Source: Isochrysis galbana
Lineage: Eukaryota > Haptophyta > Isochrysidales > Isochrysidaceae
Assembly (NCBI GenBank): GCA_018136815.1
Contig: CM030934.1
Span: forward strand, 714,979-778,978
Direction of reading: 5' to 3'
DNA: 64,000 nt
Shown: piece after piece, positions 50,460-61,795 of the stretch
Layout: every line of letters starts with the position of its first letter
Position numbering within the stretch: the stretch's first letter is position 1
Program-made: the position numbers and the translations under genes
Notes under the pieces: generated by a model
What the model was told of the DNA's origin: nothing
What the model saw: only the letters and a program-made list of their open reading frames with translations
The model's database searches: none

Positions 50460-51044
50460 GATTGACACACGGAATCGGCAGTCTGTCTACTTCAAATGGT
50501 GTTGGCAGGTGCGTGGCATGAGTTGTATCGAACTTGAAATGGTGGTCTGGACGGGCAATGCCTACCCTCTTCTACCAACCTTAAATCCAACTTAAAACCA
50601 AGACCATTCGAACTCGGCATTCTATTGAAGGCTTTCCCCTCTTTCCTTGCTCCTTTGCCTAATCGGCTCATCACGGCTGCAACTAACTTTGATGACAATA
50701 GTAGTAATATCAAATAATCTGTCCTAGCCAACCCCACTAGCACTAGCCATTGGCAATTGGCTCATATATAATAATAACATCAAATACTGAGCGATAGTTC
50801 CACCACTGCCCGGTACTATCACGACAGCGCCCGCAACGTACTTGCCCGTACACCTTGTGGTCTTGAAGAAGGTGCAAGGTGCAACCTGCAACCTGAGGTT
50901 CGGGTTTTTAAACCACCCATTTTGGTATAAAACTACTACGCAAGAGCAACCACAGTTTGCAGGGTAGACCGGCGGCACTCGCCACCCCTCACACCTCACA
51001 CTCACACCCCTCATTTAGGGACTCATGCGAGGAGAGCCCTGAGG
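50460..51044. other. intergenic, no gene seen
   Basis: Contains CCTAGCCAACCCCACTAGC at 50727-50745, shared with 40307-40325. Confidence 0.45.
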
Positions 51045-51612
51045 TGTCGTTCCGTCAATTGTGGGACATCAGTCGAATTGAGCTATCAAATGTCCATATA
51101 CGAATCTACCACGTGTTGATCTATTTTTGGCGACAGAGTGACGAACCAGCGCCTATTGAGACACCGTGCGTGCGCATAGCAGCTCCCTTCTCTGCGACTT
51201 ACAATCATATAAACAAGAGAGATGTCTCACTGGAAGGGTGTGATGAGTTGCAATCATCCATGTGCACGCCGTGCACACGCACGGCGCGATGTGCATCGGT
51301 TCCCCCGGGGCGCCGTGCGTGTGATGAGTTGCAATCACCCATGTGCACGCCGTGGATGCGCACGGCGCGATGTGCCTCGGTTCCCCCTGCGGGGGCGCCG
51401 TGCGTGCGCATAGCGGCTTGTTTCTCTGCGGTTTACATTCACATAAACATACAGTATAAGAGAGATGTTTTGCGGGGAGGGTGTGATGAGTTGCAATCAC
51501 CCATGTGCACGCCGTGGATGCGCACGGCGCGATGTGCCTCGGTTCCCCCCGCGGGGGCGCCGTGCGTGCGCATAACAACTTTTTCTTCTACTATGAAGGT
51601 GCACGCCGTGCG
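51045..51612 (-). mobile_element. repeat-bearing element A, inverted copy
   Basis: Reverse complement reads in the same order as 23855-24512: GTGCACCTTCATAGTAG..., three GCGCACGCACGGCG units (ends near 51177, 51411 and 51571 on the plus strand), then the TATGGACATTTGAT...GACGGAACGACACC end at 51045-51105. Confidence 0.75.
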
Positions 51613-51874
51613 TTCACTCTTTCCGCGGGGGAACTCTGGGCGCGGGGTGCGGGCGGGAACCTTGGGGGCACCCCCTGGGACCGGGGGACTTTTTACAGTA
51701 TGTGACGGTAACACTAACGTAAACGGGTGATCTGTCTTTTGATCTCCCTCTTTCCCTTTCCCTCCCTCGACCCACCACCGATCGTCCACAGAGAGAGAGA
51801 GAGAAGGCTCCTACTACCTGCCTCCCTCTTCCCTGCTCGCTCACCCTCCAGCTCTCTCCTCGTCCTCGTCTTCC

Positions 51875-52096
51875 TCACGGGAGGAGGCGAGGGCGGAGGC
51901 GGCGAGGGTGGGGGCAGTGAAGGAAGAGGCGGTGAAGGAGGAGGCGGCGAGCGCGGAGGCGGCGAAGGCGGAGGCGGAGATGGAGGAGGCGGCGAGGGCG
52001 GGGGCGGCGAGGGCGGGGGCGGCGAGGGCGGAGGCGGCGAGGGCGGAGGCGGCGAGGGCGGAGGCGGAGATGGCGGAGGCGGCGAGGCCGGCGGAC
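51875..52096 (+). repeat. GGCGGAGGCGGCGAG minisatellite (encodes SPPPP on the minus strand)
   Basis: About 15-bp units, purine-rich on the plus strand, in a 51714-52106 minus frame that reads (SPPPP)n followed by Arg/Ser low complexity. It could derive from an extensin-like exon, but no leader or domain is attached. Confidence 0.8.
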
Positions 52097-52304
52097 TAAC
52101 TAGCACTGAGTAAAAACAAAACGATCACCTGGCCCTCTTTTGACGGAACGCGACTTTGCCCCAGTTGTTTTCACATCCACTCCCCTGCGCATTTTGTTGG
52201 TTGGTTCGGGTGCTTTTGTGCTGAAGGTGCAACCTGAACATGAAGGCGACGGCAACTTTTTCACCCCCTCCCCCTCCCCTCGGTATTGGTATTAAAAAAC
52301 CTTT

Positions 52305-52700
52305 TAATATTCTCGCCTCGCACGTGGCACTGGAAGACACTCACGAAGCCACGCCCTTTCTCTTCCCACTCCCTCACTCCCTGCCTTGCGGCAACTCCCC
52401 TCGTGCTCTACTTAGGGGCCCGGGTCGTGTGGGGGGTCCGAGCTAAGCGGGGTGCACCTGTCCCCAACAGTATGTTCTCGCCTCCCTTTTGTTCCGTTGA
52501 GTGACCTGCATACTGAATGTGTTGCGGGGTGTCGTCGTACTAATGTGTACGATCGTTCATCCGATATGACCGTAGTTATGATCGGTCGCCTGTCCTGACA
52601 TTCGGTCGGAGCGGGTTGTCGCGTCGCTTCATGCGAGCCTCTCAGCTATAAGCCGAGAGCTTTCGCTACGAGGCCGAATTCTTTGCTTAGTTGTAGCCTG
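52305..52700 (-). pseudogene. 5'-truncated LINE copy (end of ORF2 plus 3' tail)
   Basis: On the minus strand LSKEFGLVAKALGL, then after a small shift AERLA and a stop (near 52636), matches the LINE C terminus (DDLGLVAEAIGLAERLA). Downstream, CTAAGTAGAGCACGAGGGGA (52393-52412) and GGCGAGAATATTAAAAG with a T-run (52295-52315) match the tail at 35599-35716. Confidence 0.7.
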
Positions 52701-54338
52701 CCTTGCTCCCTTGTCGTGCTGTCCGCCTGCTCCTGCCCATCCTCCCTTGCCGCACGCACAGAGACCTCCAGCAAGTCGTCCGAGTCCGAGTCGTTCGAGT
52801 CTTTACTCGTCACATGGTCGTCCTCGTCCTCGTCGCAGTCCTCGTCGTTCGAGTCGTCGACGACGACTCGAGGCCGCTTGCGCATGCTCCTGCTCATACT
52901 CTCCGCGGCGGACACCCCCCCTGTCGTCTCGCCCCTCCACCCCCAGCCCCAGCCCTCACGCCGCCCCACCCCCTGCACTCTCCCGCGCCGGCGCCCACCC
53001 AGCGCGCCAGCGCCCCGCCCCGTGACCCCAAATTTCGCGCTTGATGCCTTGGCTTCGCGCCCAAGTTTCGGTCAAAATTTTTTTTCTTCGAGCTGACCCA
53101 AATTTTGAAAAAAAATTCGCGAAAACCTGGCCGGGGCCAAGGGTGGTGATGAAGGCGCGGCGCCGGCCTCGAATGGGCGATAGACGGCGTTAGCCGCGAG
53201 CTCGGCCTCTGAGGAGGCGCGGTCTTCGGGAGTGGTTGTGGGCAGAGCGGGCAGGAGGCTAGGTGCGACACCCGGGGCCAGCAGCCCCCTCGCCCTCGGC
53301 CCCGCAGCGGGCCGCCCAGCCGGCCTGGGTCCCCCCGCAGAGGGGGAAGGAGAGCTGTGGCCAGCCGGCCTAAGGGGCGACACCACCAGGGCGTGCCGAA
53401 GGGGGACCACCCGAGGGACCCTCGCGGCCGGGCCGCGCAGCGGGACCGCCTTGGCCCCCATCGGCCAGGCGTCGGGCCCGGCGAGGCCCGGCATGGCGCA
53501 GCGCAAGGAGGGGAGGGCCAGGGGAGAGGAGGCCCTGGCGCCGCCGCGCGCGCCGCGAGGGAGAGAGAGAGAGCGCGCGCTCTCCGCCGCGGCCGCCGTC
53601 CTATAATTAGTAATTAGTTGTCTACCGCAAGCGTTGAGAACGTCGCTCTCGCCTCAGATGCGATCTCTCCCGTTTCGAGCGCAGCCGCCGCCCGAGATCT
53701 CCCCTGCCCACCCTCCTCGGTCGGCGAACGCAGCTAGCTCCCTGCGCAATGTTCTCCGATCCGGAAAAGGTCAGCTCGGTTGCTCGGTTGTTTATGTGGT
53801 TGTGGCGCCCGTTGTTTATGTGGTTGTGGCCCCCGTTTCATATGAGAAACCGACGGCGTCCCATATCTCTGCTTTTCGCGCCATTCCACTCGATCGCGCC
53901 CCCCCTCCCCCCCGCGCGCGCTGTGTTCTCCCCTCCCCCCCCCCCTTTTCGCTGCAATCTCCGCGGAGGCGCTCGAGTGAATACATCAGTTTCATCCCCG
54001 TTACGAGAATTGCGAGAAGAACGGTCGGCACGCCTCGCTCTGCTTCCTCGGCGGGTGCACGCGTCGGCTTCTTCCCCTTCCCGCCGCTCTCTTTTCTCCT
54101 TCCCGCGCGGGGAGAGAGGGTCTTCTCTCGCCGCCGGGAACCCATCACGCCGTCGGCGACGCCCCTCCGATAACGTGATTCTGCGCTCCGTTTACCGGAC
54201 TTCTTCGTGCCCCATCCCACCCCCACCTCGTCCCGCAATTCGATCGAGGGGGGTACACAGGCTCCCCCGTTGCTGAGGAAAGAAAGAGAGAAAGAGAGGG
54301 AAATCAGCACCAACAAGAAAACTCCGACGGAAGGCGTA
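52701..54338. other. low-complexity GC-rich region, no recognisable gene
   Basis: An acidic Asp/Ser-rich minus frame (52978-52700) may be more of the LINE copy. Around 53060-53130 runs of A and T form an imperfect inverted repeat (TCAAAATTTTTTTT and AAATTTTGAAAAAAAATT). TTGCTCGGTTGTTTATGTGG and TTGTTTATGTGG (53779-53831) make a short direct repeat. Confidence 0.4.
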
Positions 54339-55645
54339 ATGATCGACCCTGGCCCGAGCAGGGCTGCTCTCCTTGGAGGAGCCAGCTCGCCGCAGGACGT
54401 GTGGTCCACTTCGCGACTACTCTTCTGCTTGGCTTCCTTCGCCATGGTTGGCTTTGGATCCATGTTGCGCAACCCTATGATCTGGTTGGCCAACGCTCTG
54501 TTTGGCCGGTCTGGACTTGCTCTTGGCGCCCCACCAGGCTCTGTGACTGCGTTCCTCTCGGGAGAAGAAGGATACCACACTTATCGCATACCTGCGCTAC
54601 TTGTCCTACCGTCCGGCCACTTGTTGCTGTTCTGCGAGGGTCGGAAGCGAGGGAGCGCAGACGATGGATGGATTGACCTCGTTTACAAGCGATCTATGGA
54701 TGGCGGAAAGTCATGGGGGCGGCTGCAAATCCTCCACAGTGAGGGCGACGACAGCATGCCGACGACAATCGGAAACCCGTGCCCAGCTATTGTTGACGGT
54801 CGCGTATTCATTGCATTTGCTCGAAACAACTCACAGGTGCGCCGCCGCGTCTGTATGACATTTTTTCGTGCAATGCGCTGCGATTTCAACATGGGCATGC
54901 TTGCCTGTCCGGCAGCAATCCCACCACGACCATCTTTCTTGCCATATTTCTGCAGGTGCTTACCTTACATTCAGTCGATGCCAACGGGTTTGTGTGGCCG
55001 AAGACGCCCACCGACATTTCGCATCAAGTGTTCGGCGCTGCATCTGTCGGTTGGGTCGCCCCAGGTCCTCCAGGTGCACTAGTGTTGGCCAGTGGCCGTG
55101 TGCTTGTACCTTACAACGTGGGCCCTAAGGTGGACGACACGGGCTCTGGTACTTTCTTTTCAGATGATGGCGGAAGAACATGGAGCAGTTCAAACCTTAT
55201 TCCCGGCGCCAACGAGTGCCAGGCCGCTGTGACGGCGGACGGCCGTCTCTTGCTCAACATGCGTATGGCCTTCTCAGATGGTGCAAGGCTCCTGGCTTAT
55301 TCACACGACATGGGAAACACTTGGAGTCCACCACAGAGGTGGGATATCAAGGCGGTGGAGTGCGAAGGCTCCATGCTGTCGGTGTCTCGCCATTCGGGGA
55401 ACGGATCAGTATTGTTTTTCAGCCAGCCCGGAGTTCGGTGGATCCGTGGTGATCTGATGCTTTGGTTCTCGGCTGACTCCGGTTCTACTTGGCAGGTCGC
55501 ACGTCGCATTCAACCAGGCCCTTGTGCGTATTCGGCTCTGCAGCAAGCTTCCACAGAGCAATTGTATGTCGTCTACGAGATCGGTATCTCTAGTGCCATT
55601 CGTTTTGCTGTGATTGATATTGATATTCCAAATCAGCACCTGTAG
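54339..55645 (+). CDS. GH33-type sialidase, 2 exons, 395 aa
   Basis: Deduced exons 54339-54836 and 54956-55645; the 119-bp intron is CAG|GTGCGC ... TGCAG, phase 0, joining ARNNSQ to VLTLHSVD. A hydrophobic segment at residues 27-41 (LLFCLASFAMVGFG) suggests a type II membrane anchor or uncleaved signal. Family marks: YRIP (Arg83), GSADDG (Asp108/109), four Asp-box motifs (SMDGGKSW, SDDGGRTW, SHDMGNTW, SADSGSTW), NECQ (Glu252), LLLNMR (Arg268), and a C-terminal CAYS Tyr358. These fit the arginine triad, Asp acid/base, Glu and Tyr nucleophile of exo-alpha-sialidases, so the enzyme looks intact. Expected reaction: release of sialic acid (or a related nonulosonate such as Kdn) from glycoconjugates in the secretory pathway or outside the cell. 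Confidence 0.88.
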
Positions 55646-55904
55646 CGCACTAGCACATTTTCCTAGTCCCATGTGCTTCATTGTTGGTTGCGTGTACAAG
55701 ATGAGAAGATCGAAAACTGTCCGCTAAGTAGCCTGCATGCATCACTGCATCACACACGTAGCGACCGCAAGAAGATTAAAATAAATCTTAGTCAAATCTT
55801 ACAAATATACCCGCTACGAGTACGGCGCGAGGTAGGCTGTACTTGTGCTACTCTCCGTAGGCTTTGCCTGTGGCCATGTGTTCAATAAAAAAATCTTCTG
55901 TCGG
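55646..55904. other. 3' flank of sialidase, no gene
   Basis: No coding signal. Confidence 0.4.
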
Positions 55905-56200
55905 AGCGAAGCTCGTTTCCTCTTTGGAAACGAGCCGCGGAGGCGCACCGGCGGCTAGCGCGGCGCACGGCTCATCCGGGGAGCCCGGAACGGGCTCATC
56001 GGGAGAACGGGGAAGGCAAATGACGGGCATGTGAAATGGATGGGAGAGTGGCACGGAACGCGAATCGGAGGGACGGAGAGCGTAGGAGAGGACGCGGCGA
56101 GCAGATACCGCTTATTTATGACTCGTAGGGACTCGTAGACTCGAAAGGATGACTCGGAAGACTCGGGGCTTGGGGTTACTGGGGGGCTGCAGATCACCAA
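55905..56200 (-). repeat. dispersed repeat with conserved short reading frame (copy 2 of 3)
   Basis: On the minus strand MPVICLPRSPDEPVPGSPDE continues CAALAAGAPPRLVSKEETS. The upstream half (CCCCGAGTCTTCCGAGT, TCGAGTCTACGAGTCCCTAC) matches 58168-58230, so copies 2 and 3 share about 300 bp in opposite orientations. Confidence 0.78.
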
Positions 56201-57788
56201 CAGGCGATACACTGGGTAAAAACCACAATAACCAACACTCCGCACTCAAACATTCACAGTAACATGCCGGAAACATACGTTAAACGAACCCCCTCTAATG
56301 AGCAGAACCGGGAGCGCTCACCAGAAAAAGAAGAGAGAGAGAGAGAGAACGAGGACTCGAGGGTCAAAACACAATTCGGACTCCGGCTCGGACTGCAGAG
56401 TAAAATCCAATGCCCTCGCGAGTCCTGCCTCGAGTCTCGCGGGGCAGCGCCGAAGGACGCTGAAGGACGCGCTGCGGGACGCGGGACGCCGCTGAAGGAC
56501 GCTCGGAGACGCTGAGGGACGCTGGGGAACGCTGAGGGACGCGCTGGGGGACTTTCGCGCGGGGGGGTGAGGGAAGAGAACACGGCGTCTCAACGCGCGG
56601 ACGCGGAAGGGAGCCGCCGTCTCGGCGCGTGGAGGGGGGGGGAGCGGCGGAGGGGGGAAGGAAATCTGCGGAGGGGGGGGAAGGACCGCCGTCTCGGCGC
56701 GCGGGGGGGGGGGGGGACCGCGCGGAGGGGGGGGAACAGTGAAGGGGGGAGGGGAACAGCGAAGGGGTGTCGCATTCGCGAATCGACGCTCGTTAGGCTT
56801 CTCTTCGTCGTTCGGCATTTATCGTTATAATTCTCTCGTTCTCGTTCTCGGTCAAAAGCTTCGCTTGGATGCATAGGATCTTGGGTTGTGGAGCGCCCTC
56901 TCTCTTTCTCTCGAAGAGAAGGGAAGTTTCCCCACCTTTCTCCCTCCCAGGCGCCTTGCGAATAGGTTTAATTCGCTATCTTCTCCGCGCTTCTCTATCT
57001 ACTTCAGTGATTGCAATCAGGTTTAATTTGCAATCTCTTCGCATCTCCCCCTTAGGCACACCGCATCTCTCGTGTCTTATTCGGTAAGTCTCTTGGAATC
57101 CTGTGCGGCAGGATTGCCTCTCGTTTCCGTTATGGTGCGATTCCCCTTCCAGACGGGATCGCCGACAGATCGCCTTCTGATCGTCGTCCGTCGTTGTCTG
57201 GCCGGAGTGTTTGGGTTTGATTTCAGTCGAGTTATGTGAGAAAGTCGTGGGGCGAGAGTCGGGGTGTTTTCCTGGGTGTCTTTGTCCGCCGTCCTATCGT
57301 CAGTCGTCATCCGTCGCCGTCGCTCTCGCTCTCGTCGCTCTCGCTCTCGTAACACTCAGACCCTACAAACTCGCCTCGCCTCGCCAGCCCCTGCCATCAC
57401 AGCCCTCCTCACACTCACCCTCGCCTCTCGCCACTCGCTCGATGTCGCTCTCGCCGCCGTCCTCGCCCTCGCTCAAGCCCGCCTGCCCGCCTTCCTCTGC
57501 TGACGGGCTTCAGCCCGTCAGCACCTCCGAAGTGGTCTCCCTCGCCGCGCCTGCCGCCGGCTTCGCCCCTTCCTCATTGCCCTCAGGCCCTATGGGCCAT
57601 CCCAATTCGTCAAGGGGGGGAAGGGGAGGAGCGGGGGGGGGGGTAGTAGGCATCTTTATCCGGATATTTGTCTTGGATATCTCTCGGGGGGGGGTCCCAA
57701 ATGGATATATCTCGGATACTTCCTGGATATTTGGGGGGGTGGGGGGGTGGGGGGGAGATAATTTTAGCCTTTTGGGGGGGCGGGGGGC
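56201..57788. other. low-complexity and repeat region
   Basis: GCTGA(A/G)GGACGC units at about 56455-56545, G-rich stretches 56630-56765, GGATAT-type repeats 57658-57735, and 57545-57612 matching 13565-13640. No gene recognised. Confidence 0.5.
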
Positions 57789-58030
57789 ACTAACATTGAC
57801 CATGCAGTTGTGAAGGAATTCACCAAGCAGGTGCTTGGGTGGTGGGCATCTAACCACACCAAGTTCCCAACTTGGGCCTTAGCTGCAAGGGTGGCTCTTT
57901 GTCTGAGCCCCAAACCCAGCTTCTTCAGAACGTGTGTTTTCATTGTTGCAATGTTTGTTTGGTGCTGATCGGGCTAGTACCTTAGCTGATCAAGTGGAGA
58001 AGCGTCATATTTTGCATATATGCACTGCAT
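57789..58030 (+). pseudogene. hAT-family transposase, C-terminal dimerisation-domain remnant
   Basis: Translation from 57789 reads TNIDHAVVKEFTKQVLGWWA, SNHTKFPTWALAARVALCLS. One frame shift at the C-run near 57910 then gives ASSERVFSLLQCLFGADRAS and TLADQVEKR. The pattern (W/F)Wxx(N/H)...FPxLAxxAR...L...PxSSxSSERVFS is the diagnostic hAT dimerisation segment. The rest of the transposase is missing. Confidence 0.85.
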
Positions 58031-58066
58031 ATTTTGGCCAAAAAAACTGCATACTTCTATTTACCC

Positions 58067-58067
<1 letters not shown>

Positions 58068-58155
<88 letters not shown>
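58068..58155 (+). repeat. (CT)n microsatellite
   Basis: About 85 bp of uninterrupted CT between the hAT remnant and the third dispersed-repeat copy. Confidence 0.97.
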
Positions 58156-58156
<1 letters not shown>

Positions 58157-58159
58157 GAG

Positions 58160-58470
58160 TACCCCCAAGCCCCGAGTCTTCCGAGTGACCCTTTCGAGTC
58201 TACGAGTCCCTACGAGTGCCCAAGACAAGTGGCATCTGCGCTCGCCGCGCTGCCTTTCCTACGCTCTTTGTCGTCGCTCTCCGATTCGCGTTCCGTGCCC
58301 ATTTCCCGTCCATTTCAAATGCCCGTCATTGGCCTTCCCCGTTCTCCCGATGAGCCCGTTCCGGGCTCCCCGGATGAACCGTGCGCTGCGCTAGCCGCCG
58401 GTGCGCCCTCGCGACTCGTTCCCGCAGTGAGGAAACGAGCTTCGCTCAGACACTGTGGCTCTGTAGACTG
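58160..58470 (+). repeat. dispersed repeat with conserved short reading frame (copy 3 of 3)
   Basis: Encodes MPVIGLPRSPDEPVPGSPDE then CAALAAGAPSRLVP; see the copies at 24610 and 55905. Confidence 0.78.
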
Positions 58471-59167
58471 TAGTGAGAGTACCGGGCTAGTGCTAGTGGC
58501 AGTAGTCGTAGCTAACACTTAGACGTAGTATTATTCTTCAACTAGAATAATCGCTTTTGAGGGGCGGGCGCTATGAGATGGGGCAGGCGCTTATTCCTAG
58601 AAAGCTGGGGCAATGCCTTTGCTAGGGTCTAGCACAAGCCCATGCGCGCTATGCCCCATGCTCATTTGCATCTCTACTGTTCCCCGAAGGTGACGGATCG
58701 GCAAGAACCGTGGCGTCAAGTCCTACCATCGCTTTCCGGAAATATGATCAGTTGAGAAAACCGGCTAGTTCGCTCGTTCGAGATCCTCAGCAATACATCA
58801 TCCGCCTACCCCACAAGCGCCCCCGCCAGCCGAGCAGCACTCATCAGGTGGTGTCAGGAAAATGTCATCAAGCGGGTCGGTGGTGTTTGTTGCAGCCTCG
58901 CAGAGCATGCGGCCACGCGCGAAAGCGTTGACTACCTTCCAACCGGCAAGGCTGGAGCTCTCACGTCTACTGAGAGGTTCAAGAGGGTGTGCCTTGACGA
59001 CAAATTCTGCCGCTCGTGCACCGGAAATCTAAGAGCAGCCATCGCCATAATTCAATAATCGAAAGAGGCTCAGAAAACTTGGATCACCTCGCGTCTTGTG
59101 CATCATCATCCGCATCATGACTCGCGAGCGCGTGGAAAAGATGGCCGCACAGCTCCACAACGCCAGC
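58471..59167. other. intergenic, no gene seen
   Basis: Short unrecognised frames only; 3' flank of the NDPK-like gene. Confidence 0.45.
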
Positions 59168-61621
59168 TTACTTCTTGGAGGCAGCATCGAGCGCTTCACA
59201 CTTGGCGAGGCAATCTGCAACGTCGAGATCTTCGAGAGCGTCGAAGATGGACCCCTTGGAATCGTCCTCATAGGCCACAACCGGGTCGACCGACCACTCT
59301 TTGATGGTTTGAGCGCTTACCCCCGCCGCCATGAGAGCCTTGCCAAAGTCGTCCTCCTCAACCTTGGTGCCGAGCCAATTCATTCGTTCGGCGAGGCCCT
59401 CAAACGGCGATGCTGATGCGTGCACGCCATTGTCACTCGTGTTGGGCTCCGACGCGAGCCCGAGTGTCTCCCACTGGGAGAGGATCATGCCCCGGATCGA
59501 GTCCTTTGGAGCATCTTGAGGGCTTGTCGGACCGAGCACCTTGCCACGGAAGTCGGCCCAGGACAGGTCTGACGGGGAGAACTCCACCACGTAGTAGTGG
59601 ATGGAAAGCCCGGGTGTCGTGAACTTTTGGCGCATCGACATGAAGAAAGCGTTGAAGACGTAGATCGGCTCCTTGCCCTCGACAGAGTCGATGTACGCAC
59701 AGTAGAAGCCGCCTCCCAACTTCACCGTCTCCGCCTTCCGCCACACACTGTTCAGACCGGCAGAGTCGAGGCCCAAGTACTCACACGCATCCATGGCATT
59801 ATACGCCTTATCAACTGCGTCCTTCCAGTCGAGACCGAACTTCTCCTTGAACTTGTCGTTGGGCACGTCAAGCTGTGTGGGCTTGAGGATCGTAGCCTTG
59901 GACGCAATCGCATAGTAGTGCTGATCGATGAGTTTGTCGCTGTCGATCTTCTCAGAGGCGATGTCGCCCTCCGAAAGGACTCTGACTCCCTTTGCCTCGA
60001 GAGTCGATTTGACCAGCTTCTGCGTCGCCTCATTGTTGGCGTGCGGCTTGACGAAGACAAACGCCTGTCAGGAGCGGAAGTGCAGGAGCTTCAGCCGGTT
60101 GGGCACTTGGGGTGGAAGGGTTGGGAACGCTGCGCAAGTTTGCAGGCAAGAGCAGTGTCGAGCCCACCGAGTTGTATAGGGTCGGGCAGCTCGTCGCTCC
60201 TGGCGCATCGGCCACGGGCACGTCGGGCTTTTCAGCTCCGGGTGCGTTAGCTGGCGGCGCATCGGCCGCAGGCTCTTCAGTTGCTGAAGTATCGGCTGAC
60301 AGGGCATCGGCGTGCAGCACGTCGGCCGCGGACGCGTCGGCCGTGGGCGCATCGGCGTGCGGCGCATCGGCCGCGGCCGCGTCGGCGTGCGGCGCGCCGT
60401 CGGAAGGCCCTTCAGATGTTGGCGCATTTGCCGCTGGTTCATTGGCCGGCGGAGCGTCGGCTGCCGGCGCCGCGGTCGACACTTTCCTATTGAGCGCTTC
60501 ACACTTGGCGAGGCAATCTGCGACGTCGAGATCTTCGAGAGCGTCGAAGATGGACCCCTTGGAATCGTCCTCATAGGCCACAACCGGGTCGACCGACCAC
60601 TCTTTGATGGTTTGAGCGCTTACCCCCGCCGCCATGAGAGCCTTGCCAAAGTCGTCCTCCTCAACCTTGGTGCCGAGCCAATTCATTCGTTCGGCGAGGC
60701 CCTCAAACGGCGATGCTGATGCGTGCACGCCATTGTCACTCGTGTTGGGCTCCGACGCGAGCCCGAGTGTCTCCCACTGGGAGAGGATCATGCCCCGGAT
60801 CGAGTCCTTTGGAGCATCTTGAGGGCTTGTCGGACCGAGCACCTTGCCACGGAAGTCGGCCCAGGACAGGTCTGACGGGGAGAACTCCACCACGTAGTAG
60901 TGGATGGAAAGCCCGGGTGTCGTGAACTTTTGGCGCATCGACATGAAGAAAGCGTTGAAGACGTAGATCGGCTCCTTGCCCTCGACAGAGTCGATGTACG
61001 CACAGTAGAAGCCGCCTCCCAACTTCACCGTCTCCGCCTTCCGCCACACACTGTTCAGACCGGCAGAGTCGAGGCCCAAGTACTCACACGCATCCATGGC
61101 ATTATACGCCTTATCAACTGCGTCCTTCCAGTCGAGACCGAACTTCTCCTTGAACTTGTCGTTGGGCACGTCAAGCTGTGTGGGCTTGAGGATCGTAGCC
61201 TTGGACGCAATCGCATAGTAGTGCTGATCGATGAGTTTGTCGCTGTCGATCTTCTCAGAGGCGATGTCGCCCTCCGAAAGGACTCTGACTCCCTTTGCCT
61301 CGAGAGTCGACTTGACCAGCTTCTGCGTCGCCTCATTGTTGGCGTGCGGCTTGACGAAGACAAACGCCTGTCATGCGCGGAAGTGCAGGAGCTTCAGCCG
61401 GTTGGGCACTTGGGGGTAGCGAGAGGGGGGAGGGAGGGGGGAGCGGTCCAACCGGTTGGGCAGTTGGAAGGCAGTGAGAGAGAGGGGGCGGGGGAAGGGG
61501 GAGGGCTGGGAAGGGGGTTGTTGCGTCTCGAGCCCACCGAGTTCATTGGCCCTGTGCTGCTCGTCTGCCTCGCCGGCTGGGAGGTCGAGGATCTCCTGTG
61601 CGTGGTGAAGGCGGCTCCCAT
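59168..61621 (-). CDS. tandem two-domain NDP-kinase-like protein, 3 exons, 726 aa
   Basis: Deduced exons 61621-61538, 61367-60168 and 60064-59168, all phase 0. Both introns (170 and 103 bp) have the same donor context (AACTCG|GTGGGCTCGA) and acceptor (CAG|GCGTTTGTC). Exon 1 gives MGAAFTTHRR...GPMNS. Each large exon begins AFVFVKPHANNEATQKLV and contains LSEGDI, QHYYAIASKATI, YVFNAFFMSMRQKF, HYYVVEF, FRGKVLGPTSPQDAPKDSIR and NGVHASASPFEGL, a fold and order resembling nucleoside diphosphate kinase (NGVHxSxS is the NDPK active-site His motif), with extra C-terminal residues. The halves are joined by an Ala/Asp/Pro-rich linker (ADAPHADAPTADASAADV...). Family reaction: phosphate transfer between NTP and NDP via phospho-His. 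Alternatives: two genes, or isoforms using exon 1 with either half. Confidence 0.8.
59189..61416 (-). repeat. ~925-bp internal direct duplication (59189-60113 and 60492-61416)
   Basis: The two blocks, 1,303 bp apart, differ at only a few positions that I could see (for example A/G near 59220/60523, T/C near 60010/61313, and the GAG/TGC change next to the acceptor). The copied unit includes the exon, the acceptor and some intron sequence. Confidence 0.92.
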
Positions 61622-61663
61622 GGAGGTGCGAGAACGAGGGGGTGGGTGGGGTGGGGGGGCGGG

Positions 61664-61795
61664 GGGGAGAGAGAGAGAGGGAGAGAGGGAGAGGGGGGGG
61701 GGGGGGGGGGGGAGAGAGAGAGAGAGAGGGAGAGAGGGAGAGAGAGAGAGAGGGAGAGAGAGAGAGAGCGAGGGAGGGAGGGAGGGAGGGAGGGA
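61664..61795 (+). repeat. (GA)n/G-run tract upstream of the NDPK-like gene
   Basis: GAGAGAG with a G-run near 61694-61712 and GGGA repeats; (CT)n on the sense strand, starting about 43 bases upstream of the ATG. Confidence 0.93.

Noticed and set aside
51714..52106. (SPPPP)n protein on the minus strand
   Set aside because: Minisatellite translation without signal peptide or folded domain; kept only as a repeat.
57211..57813. 200-codon plus frame (Ser/Pro/Gly-rich)
   Set aside because: Built from repeats and G-runs; only its last part overlaps the hAT remnant, in a different frame.
59168..59866. Independent 232-aa gene beginning PNDKFKEK
   Set aside because: The first codon is GTG inside a longer exon; upstream codons (AFVFVKPHANN...) are conserved NDPK-like sequence joined by splicing.
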